64,000 bases of DNA from Chloranthus sessilifolius. Its lineage: Eukaryota > Streptophyta > Magnoliopsida > Chloranthales > Chloranthaceae. The notes under the pieces are model-generated. The model was not told the origin of the DNA. It ran no database searches and saw only the letters and a program-made list of their open reading frames with translations. Location: NCBI GenBank assembly GCA_021018995.1, contig CM037589.1, positions 63,515,068 to 63,579,067 of the forward strand. Reading direction: 5' to 3'. Positions 48,301 to 60,300 of the stretch are shown piece by piece; position 1 is the first letter of the stretch; each line of letters begins with the position of its first letter. Both the position numbers and the translations under genes were made by a program.

Positions 48301-51300
48301 GCCAAATTTTTGAAAAGTTTGTGAATTATTTGTGAATTTGAGGTTCTACGAATTATTCGCAAATTCTTGAAAAAACGTGGGATTTTTAAAATTTTGCGAA
48401 TAATCCACAATTTTTTCAATAAATTGTGATCTTTAATATTTTTATACTTTTTAATCTTATTTTTTTAACTTTTTATGTCCCATTTTTCTCCCCGAACTTG
48501 CAGAATTTAAACCTTGTCGAATTATTGCCCAACTTGGTGGCCATGCCCATACAGAGTGACATAGGTGTGTGTGTGGATGTGCATGTGTGCGCATGCATGT
48601 GTGACATTATGTGCGTGCATTTACAAACACATGTGTGCAATTGGCCAAGAAGGGAGGTGGCCCCTTGGGAAATCTATGTATAAGGGAGAGGGGAGAGGAT
48701 GCAATTCATCCATTCCCATCTAAAAGTGAGGAGACGGAGAAATAGAGGAAGAGAGAGAGAGAGAGGAGGAGAGGAAGAAGAAGGTACATCCAAGGTTCAG
48801 CTAATCAGGCGAGGCATGGTATGGTCCAAATTCAGCTAATCAGGCGAGTTATGCTTTATTAGTCTAGTTTAGTCTAAATTATGCATAATTAAGAGTAGAT
48901 AAGTCTAACTAGATTAAGTAATGCTTATCTTAATTCCTCATCATCATCATAGCCTTATCACATCTATTTGGCTTCGGCTTTGCAATTCCAATTTCTCCAC
49001 TTGTTTCTGACGGGGACGCCACATACATGGACATTGGATTCGGACCACATCGTTTCTATCGGCGTTGGAAGAAGCGTAGAGGAAGCCGGAGTTCCGCGAG
49101 GAGAACAACGCCGCAGGGAATCCTCGCGCGAGCGAGCACTTAAAGTGGCTCGAGCGACGATAATCCTCGCGCGTGCACTATGGCGACGATGTCAGACGCG
49201 CGAGCGATCACTTAAACTCGCTCGAGCGAGCCCTCGCGCGAGCGATGATAATTATCACTCAAGCGAGCTACGACACGGAAAGTTATTCGAAATTTCCTTT
49301 TTTGTGTTTTATTAGTATTAAAACTTTTTATTTCGAACTTAATTATTGGTAGCCTATACATAGAGGCTTGTAAAGACTTTTAATTAGTTGATTGATTATT
49401 TGAATGCTTTTATGCTTGAGTAATCTTTGTCTGAGATGGGTTTGGTGTGAGGTCAAGGGAGTGATTCCCAAAAGCCATTGTTATCTGCTCTATTCTATTT
49501 GCTACTTTCGATCTGTGTTTGCTTTCTAAACCATAGCCTAATTTCTTCCTTGTGATCCCCAAAACCCTAAGCCCTTTTTGAAACCCTAAACCACACAAAG
49601 CCAACACCCGTTCTAAACCATAAACCGAGCCGAAAACCATAAGCCTATTGCAAACTGCAAATCCCTTTCACAACCCAACTTGGAATCCGTGAATCTACAT
49701 CGGACCGAAGATGGGCACCTAAGCCTGGAAAAAAGCTAGAGTTCTATCTCTAGGCCGATCTTGCCTCGACTCGAAAAGTACTTGCGCATCGAACTGAACC
49801 CTACCTGGATCTCGTGTGATCTACCAACCTGAATTCTCTAACCCCTAAGGTATTTAAGATAGTTCTGAGATTAAGCTTAATTTTATTTAATTTCGGCAAA
49901 ATATGTATAAAAATCATATTCCGCATTTTAGGGTTGTCCCGCGTCAGTTTCTGATAAGCGCTAAGCTCTGTGTAACTTCACATCCTTCATATCCCTTCTC
50001 ACGGCTTCCACCCAGATGTTCATTGGTCTTCCTCTTCTCCTACGTCCTTGTGCTTGTAGAGCCTCAACTCTTCGTAGAGAGTCAACCTCTAGCCTCCAAT
50101 GAACATGTCCAAACCAGCTCAAGCGACACTAAGTAATTTTTTCCTTCATAGGTGTCACTCTCAAATTTTCTCTTATGTAGTCATTTCGTATTTAATCCTT
50201 TCTTGTTACTCCACACATCATCTTAGCATATGCATTTCGTCCACATGTATTTTATCTTCTTGTTACTTTTTCGGCCACATATACTCCACGATCTGACTGT
50301 AAAGTAGAGCATTAGTAGCAAAATCTATAGCAATGTGACACTAAATGATTTTCTATTTTGATTAAATCCTCCTCCAAACTTTCATGTTCACTAAATTTGC
50401 ACTCTGTGTATTCAGTCTTTGTTCTACTAATTTTCAAACCCCTTGATTCCAAAGCTTTTTCTTCATACTTATAGCTTTTCATTTATTTCTTTCCTTGTTT
50501 GAGCAATTAAAACTATGTCGTCTACAAATAACATGTATCACATAATCGCTTCTTGTATGTCTATGGTTAATAGATCCATGACCAAGGCAAACAAATAAGG
50601 GCTCAAGGCAAATCCTTGATGCAGCCCAACTCCGATAGGGAACTCACTCATCTCTCTGCACGTCGTTTTAACACTAGTTACTGCCTTCTCATACATGTCT
50701 TGGATATTCTCAATATATAAATTAGGAATTCATTTCTTCCCCAGTGTCCACCATATTATCTGTCTTGACACTATCATAAGCCTTTTCTAAGTCAATAAAG
50801 GTCATATGTAGTTTTTCCTTCTCTAACTTCTCTATAAGTTGCCCCAATAAGAAAATAGCTTTCGTTGTTGACCTTCCCGGCATAAATCCAAAATCCAAAC
50901 TGGTACTCTGGTATTTGATATTGTCATTGTTCAACTATTTTTTCCCAAAGTTTGGCTCGTTAGCTTAATGCCTTAATAGTTGGCACAATCTTGGATGTCT
51001 CATTCGTTCTTATAGAAAGGAACCACAATGCTCTTCCTCCATTCCTCGGTCGTTTTCTTCGTTTTTAATATCTTATTGAATAATTTAGTCACTCAATTCA
51101 GTCCATTCTCTTCTAACACAATCCATGCTTCTATAGGTATCCCATCTAGTGCTAACGTCTTTCTTTTCTTTATCTTTGTTGAGGTTGCTTTTACTTAAAA
51201 TTTTGATATTTCATTGATCATCCCTTGGTTTGGTTCCTCTTCTTCATCCACTTCTTTTGCATATTATGTTTTAAATAGATCTTTAAAGTATTTTTGTTAT

Positions 51301-54300
51301 CTATTTTTTATCTCCTCCGCTTTCACCAAAACACTTTGATCTTCATCCCTAATGCACCTTACTTTGTAATAACCCTAATTTAGTAAACCGTATAAGTCAT
51401 GTGATGTGTGTACAGGATTGTGGTGTATGTGGTTCACAAGGGAACCCATGCAAGTAAACACACTTTGGTGTGTATATGTCTTAACATCAAGAGAGAGTTA
51501 GTGGATAAGGTAACACACAACCCATGTGTTTGTGTAATAGCATGATAGCAATGTCAATTGCTAGAATTGGGAGGGGGGGGGTCTCACACATGAAACCATT
51601 TGCTAGGTTTATGTGTGAGAGTTAGAAAGAGAGAAAGAAAAGAGAAGGGGTTTAAGAGAAGAGGAAGGATCTTTCTTGAATCCATAGGATTTACTCGATT
51701 TTAGTGAGGCATATGTGAAGTAAATGATTACGTGAAGGATCGCCTACGATTGCGTTGGCTAGATCGTTGCATGCGGAGCTCGGTGTAATCGGGGTGGGTT
51801 TTGGAAACCCCCTTTTGTTGCAACAAAGAGAACGATCCGATCTACGAGTAGATCGCCGAGTTAAAGGTAAGAAATCAATGCTCTATGTGTTTAAAGAGTA
51901 TTATTTAATGTTTATTAGGACGTGTGAGAACTATGGATGAGGTGTGATGAAGATCGAGTTGAAGAAAAACTCAGATCTAGAACATCTCTGGTTCTCGCGC
52001 GCACGAGCTCCAGAGCTTGCTCGCGCGAGAACCAGATGATAGTATAAGAAAGCCCATGGGGCTCTGTGACTCGCTCGCGCGAGGACTTAAGTGAAGTGAG
52101 GCTCGCTCGCGCAAGGCCTCGCGTGACACACAACAACAGACCAAATTCCAGTCAATCGCTCGAGGAGTGACATGTTTTGAGCTTGCGCACACGAGCTTCA
52201 GAGCTCGCTCGCGCGAGAAACAAAGTATAAGCTATTTGTTTCTTTTGATCTGAATTCTTTATAAATGCATGCCTTAGGTTCTTTTAAGCACTCCTAAGGG
52301 TGTATTTGGACATTTAAATGTAGGATTAACATATTGATCATACACGTGGACTCCCAAGAGAGCTATGTATGGACGGATTGATCATGACTTGAGGTAGGGG
52401 AATTCAATACCATGACTTCTTAAATGATTATATAGATGAAATGTGAATGAGATAAGCATGTGCGTGCGTGTGTGAATAAGATAAATGCGTGTTAAGCGTG
52501 ATAAGTGTGACAAGCATATAGATATTTGAATGTGATAAGTAAATGTGAACCATGTGATAAGTGAACGTGAACCATGTGACATGTGAATAAAATGAGCAAA
52601 CATGTGAAACTCCAAAGCAAGTTATATTTAATCACACTGATTCAATTACACGGTGAATAACTATAAGTTAGTTGCACGATGATTTAAGGTTTCCATGAAA
52701 TGAATCCCCATGTGTTTAAGTAGTGGACCGGCCAAAGGTCATCGTGATACAAGTGACTCTGTTAACTAAGCTCAGAGGCTTGTGGTAGTGGCTCAAGTGA
52801 CCCTGTTAACTAAGCTCAGGGGCTTGGCAGTGCGCGAATTGTTCATTGAAAGACAGTGTTCTTTTAAGCACTCCTAAGGGTGTATTTGGACATTTAAATG
52901 TAGGATTAACATATTGATCATACACGTGGACTCCTAAGAGAGCTATGTATGGACGGATTGATCATGACTTGAGGTAGAGGAATTCAATACCATGACTTCT
53001 TAAATGATTGTATAGATGAAATGTGAATGAGATAAGCATGTGCGTGCGTGTGTGAATAAGATAAATGCGTGTTAAGCGTGATAAGTGTGACAAGCATATA
53101 GATATTTGAATGTGATAAGTAAATGTGAACCATGTGATAAGTGAACGTGAACCATGTGACATGTGAATAAAATGAGCAAACATGTGAAACTCCAAAGCAA
53201 GTTATATTTAATCACACTGATTCAATTACACGGTGAATAACTATAAGTTAGTTGCACGATGATTTAAGGTTTCCATGAAATGAATCCCCATGTGTTTAAG
53301 TAGTGGACTGACCCAAGGTCATCGTGATACAAGTGACTCTGTTAACTAAGCTCAGAGGCTTGTGGTAGTGGCTCAAGTGACCCTGTTAACTAAGCTCAGG
53401 GGCTTGGCAGTGCGTGAATTGTTCATTGAAAGACAGTGGTTCGGGGATTCCCATCAGTATTACTTGGTCTCCCAATGCTATACATGCTTGGGAGGATAAT
53501 TAAGTTAAGCTTTAAAGTCAATTCGAACATGTGAACCATAAGAAAAGGAGTAAATAAGAACCAGAGAATTAAGCATATGTGTGTTCAATTCAGTTCAGTT
53601 ATTTCAGATGCATATGTATAAAAGATTCAGTTTCGTGATATGTGCTTTAAATTCAGTCATATGATCTATGCTTTATAATATGCTATGCATGTTAGTGATA
53701 TTCGTCTATTGAGCTTCGATGTTAGCTCACCCTTCGACTATACGTCACAGGTATAGAGACGGATTTAGGCCCCAAGGATTCTGACCGTGAGGAAGATCCC
53801 GACTACACACCAGAGGAGGAGTCGGATCTTCTACCAGAGGACTACTTCCCTTAGGGGATAGTATTTGGGTTATTTTGTGAGGTTATAGTACTAGGCTTGG
53901 TATGTCCAGCCTTTTCATTTTGTTTAGAACAATGTGTTATGAAGGATGTATTTAGTTATTGAACCACTATTTGGATGATGATAGTTCATCATCGATGGTT
54001 CGTTTCGATTCTATCGGGCTTATGGTTCACATAAGGACAAAACCGTTAGTTTGTCTTTTTGTCATTTTTTCTTGTGGCTTATTTTATTGAATTGAATTGT
54101 TTTATAGCCATGTAATGATTACTCTATTTGCATTATTAGAGAAATCCGCTTTGTTCTACATGTTGTGGACATACCAAGTGTTCTTAATGACAAGGGATCA
54201 CCTTAACGGGTGATCTGACGGTCCGGGTTTCGGGTTAGGAAACCTGAGCTGTAATAGTTGGTATCAAAGCCCTAGCTTTAGAAAATTCTGACAAGACCTA

Positions 54301-57300
54301 GAATGTGTCTGTTAGTGTGAGATTTTATCAGAATATAGGGACCTCTGTTGATGAAACTTTTGTTTCATATGACAGATCAATATGTATGCTAGGGGAAGAG
54401 ACCGACCTAGAGGAGGTCGTACTAGGAGTGTAAGGGGCAATGAGGATGTTGCCACAAATTCAAATTGGATTCCGATTGGAAATAGGAATCCTCCAAAGGG
54501 GGAAAACCAGGAAAGAGATGGAAATGAGCGGATAGCTCAAGCAATGGAGGCTGTGGCCAATGTAATGGCTCAGCAAACCGCAATGATGACTGCACATACA
54601 AATAATACCCATCAACCACCAACTCCTCCACCGATACTAGTTACACCACCCGTACAGTCTACCTTTGTGGAGTTTAGGAGATTAAGACCTCCAAGCTTTT
54701 ATGGCCAAAATGATCCGTTTGAAGCCGAGAAGTGGCTCAATCAAATAGAGAAGCTACTTGAGAGGCTACCATGCACAGATGAGGAGAAGGTAGGTTGGGC
54801 TTCCTTCCAGTTGGAAGGTGATGCGGATCCGTGGTGGAAGAATGTGTTGAGGGTAAGAGAGCAGGAGAATTCCAATGGGATTTGGACATGGGAAGAGTTT
54901 GTAAGGGTATTCAACAAAGAATACTTTCCCAAACAAATCGAAAATCAATTGGCAATGACTTTTATGAACTTAGAGCAAGGGAGTATGTCAGTGAGAAATT
55001 ATGCCACTGAGTTTACAAGATTGTCCCAATTTGCCCCAGAGTAAGTGTCTATCGAGCAGATGAGGGCAAACAAATTTGAGAGAGGATTAAGACCAATCAT
55101 CAGGGATAGGATTTCCATGTTGGAATTGGAAGCCTACGGGGCCGTAATGAGGAAAGCAATAGTTGTGGAGAGGGACATTGAGGAAATGTACAGGAGGAGG
55201 GACACCCAGGGCAAGGGAAAGACAAGTCAAGGAGGGTTGAGTAGTTATAAACCTATGAACAAGAAACCAAAAAGCAGACAAGCCAAAGTAATTATTTTAA
55301 GCCACCCTTGCCACCACCTACGAAGAACTATCGTTCGTCGGGTCCTACCTTCATGTCAAGGGCATCAGCTACTCAAGGATTTTCACGTGCAGCTTCATCA
55401 AACCCGGTAGAAAAATGTGCAAAGTGTGGGAAGCCACACAAGACCTCCGAGTGTAGAAGGGGCATTGGCGCATGTTTCAAGTGCGGCAAAATTGGGCACA
55501 TGATCAGGGATTGCCCGATGTTGAAGAATGAAGGAAAGGTAACAATTGCAGGACTGAAAAGGCCTACACGACAAGCACGACCCATTGTGCAAGGCCGGGC
55601 ATAGGCAATCACAGCAAGGATGTCAACACAAGCAATGACATAATTCAAGGTATAAATAATTTAATGAAAGTCATTTGAGATTCTTACAAAAATTTTGATG
55701 AAGAAGGTGCATACATAGAAAAGTAGAATTTTTTTTTTGTGTTAATTATGTTGTCATCTATATTTATTGTTGAATGATTAAATTCATAGTGTGTATGTAT
55801 ACGTAGGTACATTGCAATTGTATAGAAAGGAAGACTATCTTTGTTATGTGGCCCGAGTTCTTATAGATCCCGATTCTACACATTCATTTCGGACACCTGA
55901 ATTCGCGGTAAGGGTGAAGATCGTTCCCGAACCATTAGATTTCATCTTGGCTGTATCAGTCCCAACAGAAAGTCCTGTGAGTGTCGATATAGTGTGTAGA
56001 TCAGTTGTGGTTGCAATTGGAGATCTAGAGGATCATGAGTTAAGGGCTGATTTGATTCTATTGGACATGCAAGGATTCGATGTAATCCTTGACATGGATT
56101 GGTTGTCTACTCATGATGCAAGAGTGGATTGTCAGAGAAAGATAGTGAATTTTCCTGAAGAAGGGAGTAGATTGTTTAGGTTCTTCGGCATGCGAGCTAC
56201 GTTTGTGCCACTTATCTTTGCAATACGAGCCGATAGTTTGATGAAAAACAGTTGCAATGGATACCTTGCTTTCTTGAAAGAGCAACGAGAGGAGAAGAAT
56301 GACATCGCAAAGATCTCAGTAGTTTGCGATTTTGCTGATGTATTTCCAAAAGAATTACCAGGACTACCACCTAATAGAGAAGTGGAGTTCGCTATTGATT
56401 TAACTCCAGGTACCGAGCCAGTATCAAAAGCTCCTTACCGAATGGCTCCAGCTGAGCTAAAGGAATTGAAAGCACAGCTACAAGAACTTCTGGATAAAGG
56501 GTTCGTAAGACCTAGTGTGTCTCCTTGGGGAGCACCGGTCTTGTTCGTAAAGAAGGACGGGTCGATGAGATTGCGTGTCGACTATCATCAATTGAACAAA
56601 CTGACAATTAAGAACTGATATCCGCTTCCAAGGATCGATGATCTGTTTGATCAATTACAAGGAGCCAGATTCTTTTCAAAGATTGATTTGAGATCCGGGT
56701 ATCACCAGTTGAAGGTCAAGGGCGAAGATATTTAGAAGACGGCATTTAGGACTAGATATGGGCATTATGAATTCCTAGTGATGCCTTTTGGCTTGACAAA
56801 TGCACCAACATCTTTCATGGACCTCATGAATAGGGTGTTCAAGCCACACCTTGACACGTGTGTCGTAGTATTTGTTGACGACATCCTTATATACTCAAGG
56901 ACAAAGGAAGAACATCAGCAACATTTACGGGTTATAGACATTGCGAGAGCACCAGCTATATGCCAAGCTTAACAAATGTGAATTTTGGTTAGAGCAAGTG
57001 AGCTTTTTGGGACATGTCTCTAAAGCAGGAATCAAAATAGATCCAGCTAAGATAAAGGTCGTGGTACAATGGGAACAACCTAAGATGGTCACAGAAGTGA
57101 GAAGTTTTCTAGGTTTGGTTGGGTACTACAAAAGGTTTGTGGAAGGGTTTTCAAAGCTTTTCGGTCTGCTTACACAATTGATAAGGAAGAATGCAAAGTT
57201 TGAATGGACCGAGACATGCAAGAAGAGCTTTTAAGAATTAAAGAAAAAACTTACTTCGGCACCAGTGCTTGCCATTCCAGACGGCACAGGAGGATTTGTA

Positions 57301-60300
57301 GTGTTCAGTGATGCGTCACACAGCAGCTTGGGTTGTGTACTCAACCAAAACAAGAAGGTTATTGCTTATGGATCCAGACAACTTAAGGATCATGAGAAGA
57401 ACTATCTGACGCATGGCCTCGATTTAGCAGCCGTGATTTTTGCATTGAAGATATGGAGACACTATTTGTATGGTGAAGCCTTTAAGATCTTCATGGACCA
57501 CAAAAGTCTCAAGTATTTATTCACACAGAAAGACTTGAATATGAGACAAAGAAGGTGGATTAAATTTCTTAAAGGCTATGATTGCTCCATACAATATCAT
57601 CCAGGCAAGGTGAACGTTGTTGTCGATGCCTTGAATCGTAAGACTTCGGCCCAGCAGCCAAATTTGATTGTGGAAATTGTTGGAAGATATATCCTTATGA
57701 AATGCGCGGATTGAGGTGAAAGCTCCAGGAGCTTTCCTAGCAAATGTTACGATCAGACCAATGATCTTCGATCAGATTCGTGAGCTACAAATGAAGGACG
57801 CCGAGTTACTGAAAATTCGACAGGGAGTGATGGAGGGTACAAACCGGGATTTCTCTATAAAGAGTGATGCATCACTATTGTACAAGGGGAGGTTGTGTAT
57901 ACCAACAAATGTCGGTCTGCGGCAAACCATTTTGGACGAGGCACATAAGTCACCATATGCTATCCACCCAGGAGGTACTAAAATGTATCAAGATTTGATA
58001 AAGGCTTCTGGTGGAGAGGTTTGAAAAAGGACATCGCTAAGTATGTCTCAAGGTGCTTGATATGTCAATAGGTAAAAGTGGATCACCGACATCCATTTGG
58101 GTTATTACAACCATTACCTATACCGGAATGGAAGTGGGAGTCGATTTCAATGGATTTTATTTTAGGATTGCCATTAAACTATGAGGAAGCACAATGCTAT
58201 TTGGGTGATTGTTGATAGACTCACGAAATCAGCCCATTTCTTGCCCTATAACACTACCTATACTGCAAGTAAACTCGCAAACATGTACATGAGGGGGATT
58301 GTCTGATTGCACGACATTCCCATAAGCATAGTTTCAGATAGAGATCCGTTGTACACTTCTCAATTCTGGCGTTCAAGAGGGGATGGGCACTAGACTAGAC
58401 TTCAGTTCAACGTTTCATCCACAAACAGATGGCCAGACTGAGAGGGTAAACCAGATCATAGAAGATATGCTACGGGCATGTATGCTTGATTTTCAGGGAT
58501 CATGGGATCAACACTTACCATTGATCGAGTTTGCATACAATAATAACTTCCAAACGAGTATTGGCATGGCTCCCTATGAGGCGTTGTACGGTCGAAGATG
58601 TCGATATTTGATGAATTGGGAAGCGACGGGAGAGAAATTTGTATTGAGACCCGAGATATTTGTATGTGGGAGCCCTAACCTACTAGCCAACCCTTGCCTA
58701 TTTCTCACTACAATCGTGCTACGTTGTAGCGCATCGCTTATAAGGAACGCCGTAGCCAACCCCTGCCTACTTCCCAGTACAATCGGGTTCTATTGGGAGG
58801 TTAAGGTTTTTCCTCTTAATGAGTTCTAGAGCTCTTATTGAGGCAGGTGTATAACCTCATAGACATCCCTGAGAAACTCACTTATATGAGCGCGGTGGTG
58901 GGCCACTACCTATGATAATTTGGCAAACTCTCTAGAGAACTCATTAAACCAGGATAAAAGTAGATGGCGATAAAGTGCTGGATGTAGACACTTGTAGAAA
59001 CTGTGGACTTTTATGTGTCCGAAACATATACCTTACTGTCAAAAGAACTTGGTTGCAAGAGGTCACTAAGCTTCTAGTAAGGTATGTGCTTTAGACTATG
59101 AAAAGGTTCAAGTCTATTAGACACCTTTACTTATGCGTGAAATTTCAAGTTTACTCAAATTATTTTTTATTATTTTTTAGAGAATGAGTGGGGGATTGTT
59201 AGTGTAGTTTTGAATAAAATTTGCGTTTCAAACTGTTTCATCTTTCTCTTGTGCTTCTCTCTAGTGTAGCCTACTAGTTTTTAATCCCACATTTGAAAAG
59301 AACAAGAACTTCCTTGTGCTTATATAAGAACCTTGCCCTCTAATTTTGAGAAATCATTAAAGGAAGCCCTCACGCGCAAGTCGAGTCATTCAGGGAAGGC
59401 TGGTCCGGAAGCCCTCTCATATGGGAACATGCATGCCCACGCGCAATGTTTTCAATAGCAAGTAGCCCATGGCATAGCATTCGACCCCTCTAACAGCAAA
59501 GCGTAAGCCTCCAGGGGTGCGGGTGCAACATAAGCTTCACGATTTTTTATAATATTTATTTTTTATAAATATAAATACATTTTTTAAAATAGGAAAAAAG
59601 TATATTAAAAAAATTATAAAAAATGGGAAAAAATTATATGAGTATCATTTTATAAGTAGAACATGGCAAATAAGTTATAGCGTATGCTATAAGCTCTGCT
59701 CCCAACAAAAATAAATTTTAAAGCCCATAGGTTCTAAACTGTAGTGGTAATTTTGTAACTGAAAAAAAATAATAATAAATCTTTAAACTAATATATTATA
59801 GTGTACACTACATAGTTATAGCATATGCTACAAGCTATAACATATGCTATATAGATTGTAGTGTACGCTACAGTCACGCTACGTAGGCTAAAAGCTATAT
59901 GGGTGTGCTACGCAACATTTAGGGTGCACTATACTACGAGGCATATAGCGTATAGCATAGGCTATTTAAAACATTGTTTGCACGTATTGCGCACGAGTGG
60001 GGGTGCCTTGCTAGATAAGGGAAATCTTTGTAATTTTTATTATATTTTTTCCTATTTTCAAGTTTATTTCGTCAAAGAATTATTTCCATTGAGAAGCGAA
60101 ACGACACACGTTGGGAAGTGCTTGTTATTTCTCACATCTTTCCTCAAAAGGTCCAACAGTTCTCACTGAACCGCCAAATTGTGGCCTTTTGTTGGGTGTT
60201 TGATGCGGGACGACACACTAAAACACTAATATGCGAATTTTGGATTAACTTTAGAATGAATTGAATAGCGGAAATATTCAAAATCACACAACACATAAAA

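Larger units (their letters stand above)
51365..54256 (+). repeat. 5' LTR of the family B Tekay/Del-like element
   Basis: Starts TGTAATAACCC at 51365 and ends just before the primer site TTGGTATCAAAGC (54258), about 2.9 kb. It carries a CG-rich palindrome array (51985-52215) and a 580-bp tandem duplication (52279-53438). It shares the CTATTGAGCTT...GTCACAGGT block with the solo LTR at 39215. Confidence 0.75.
51365..58660 (+). mobile_element. Family B Ty3/gypsy (Tekay/Del-like), 3'-truncated and broken
   Basis: Follows the LTR and primer site: gag from about 54.38 kb ([20 protein letters not shown]) with tandem CCHC knuckles near 55.42-55.51 ([27 protein letters not shown]), a protease region from about 55.8, reverse transcriptase about 56.3-56.95 ([28 protein letters not shown]), RNase H about 57.27-57.65 and integrase about 57.8-58.6 ([20 protein letters not shown]). 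Neither the usual chromodomain nor a 3' LTR is found. The sequence changes character after about 58660. It is a fossil with about ten breaks, clearly older than the family A element. Confidence 0.88.
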
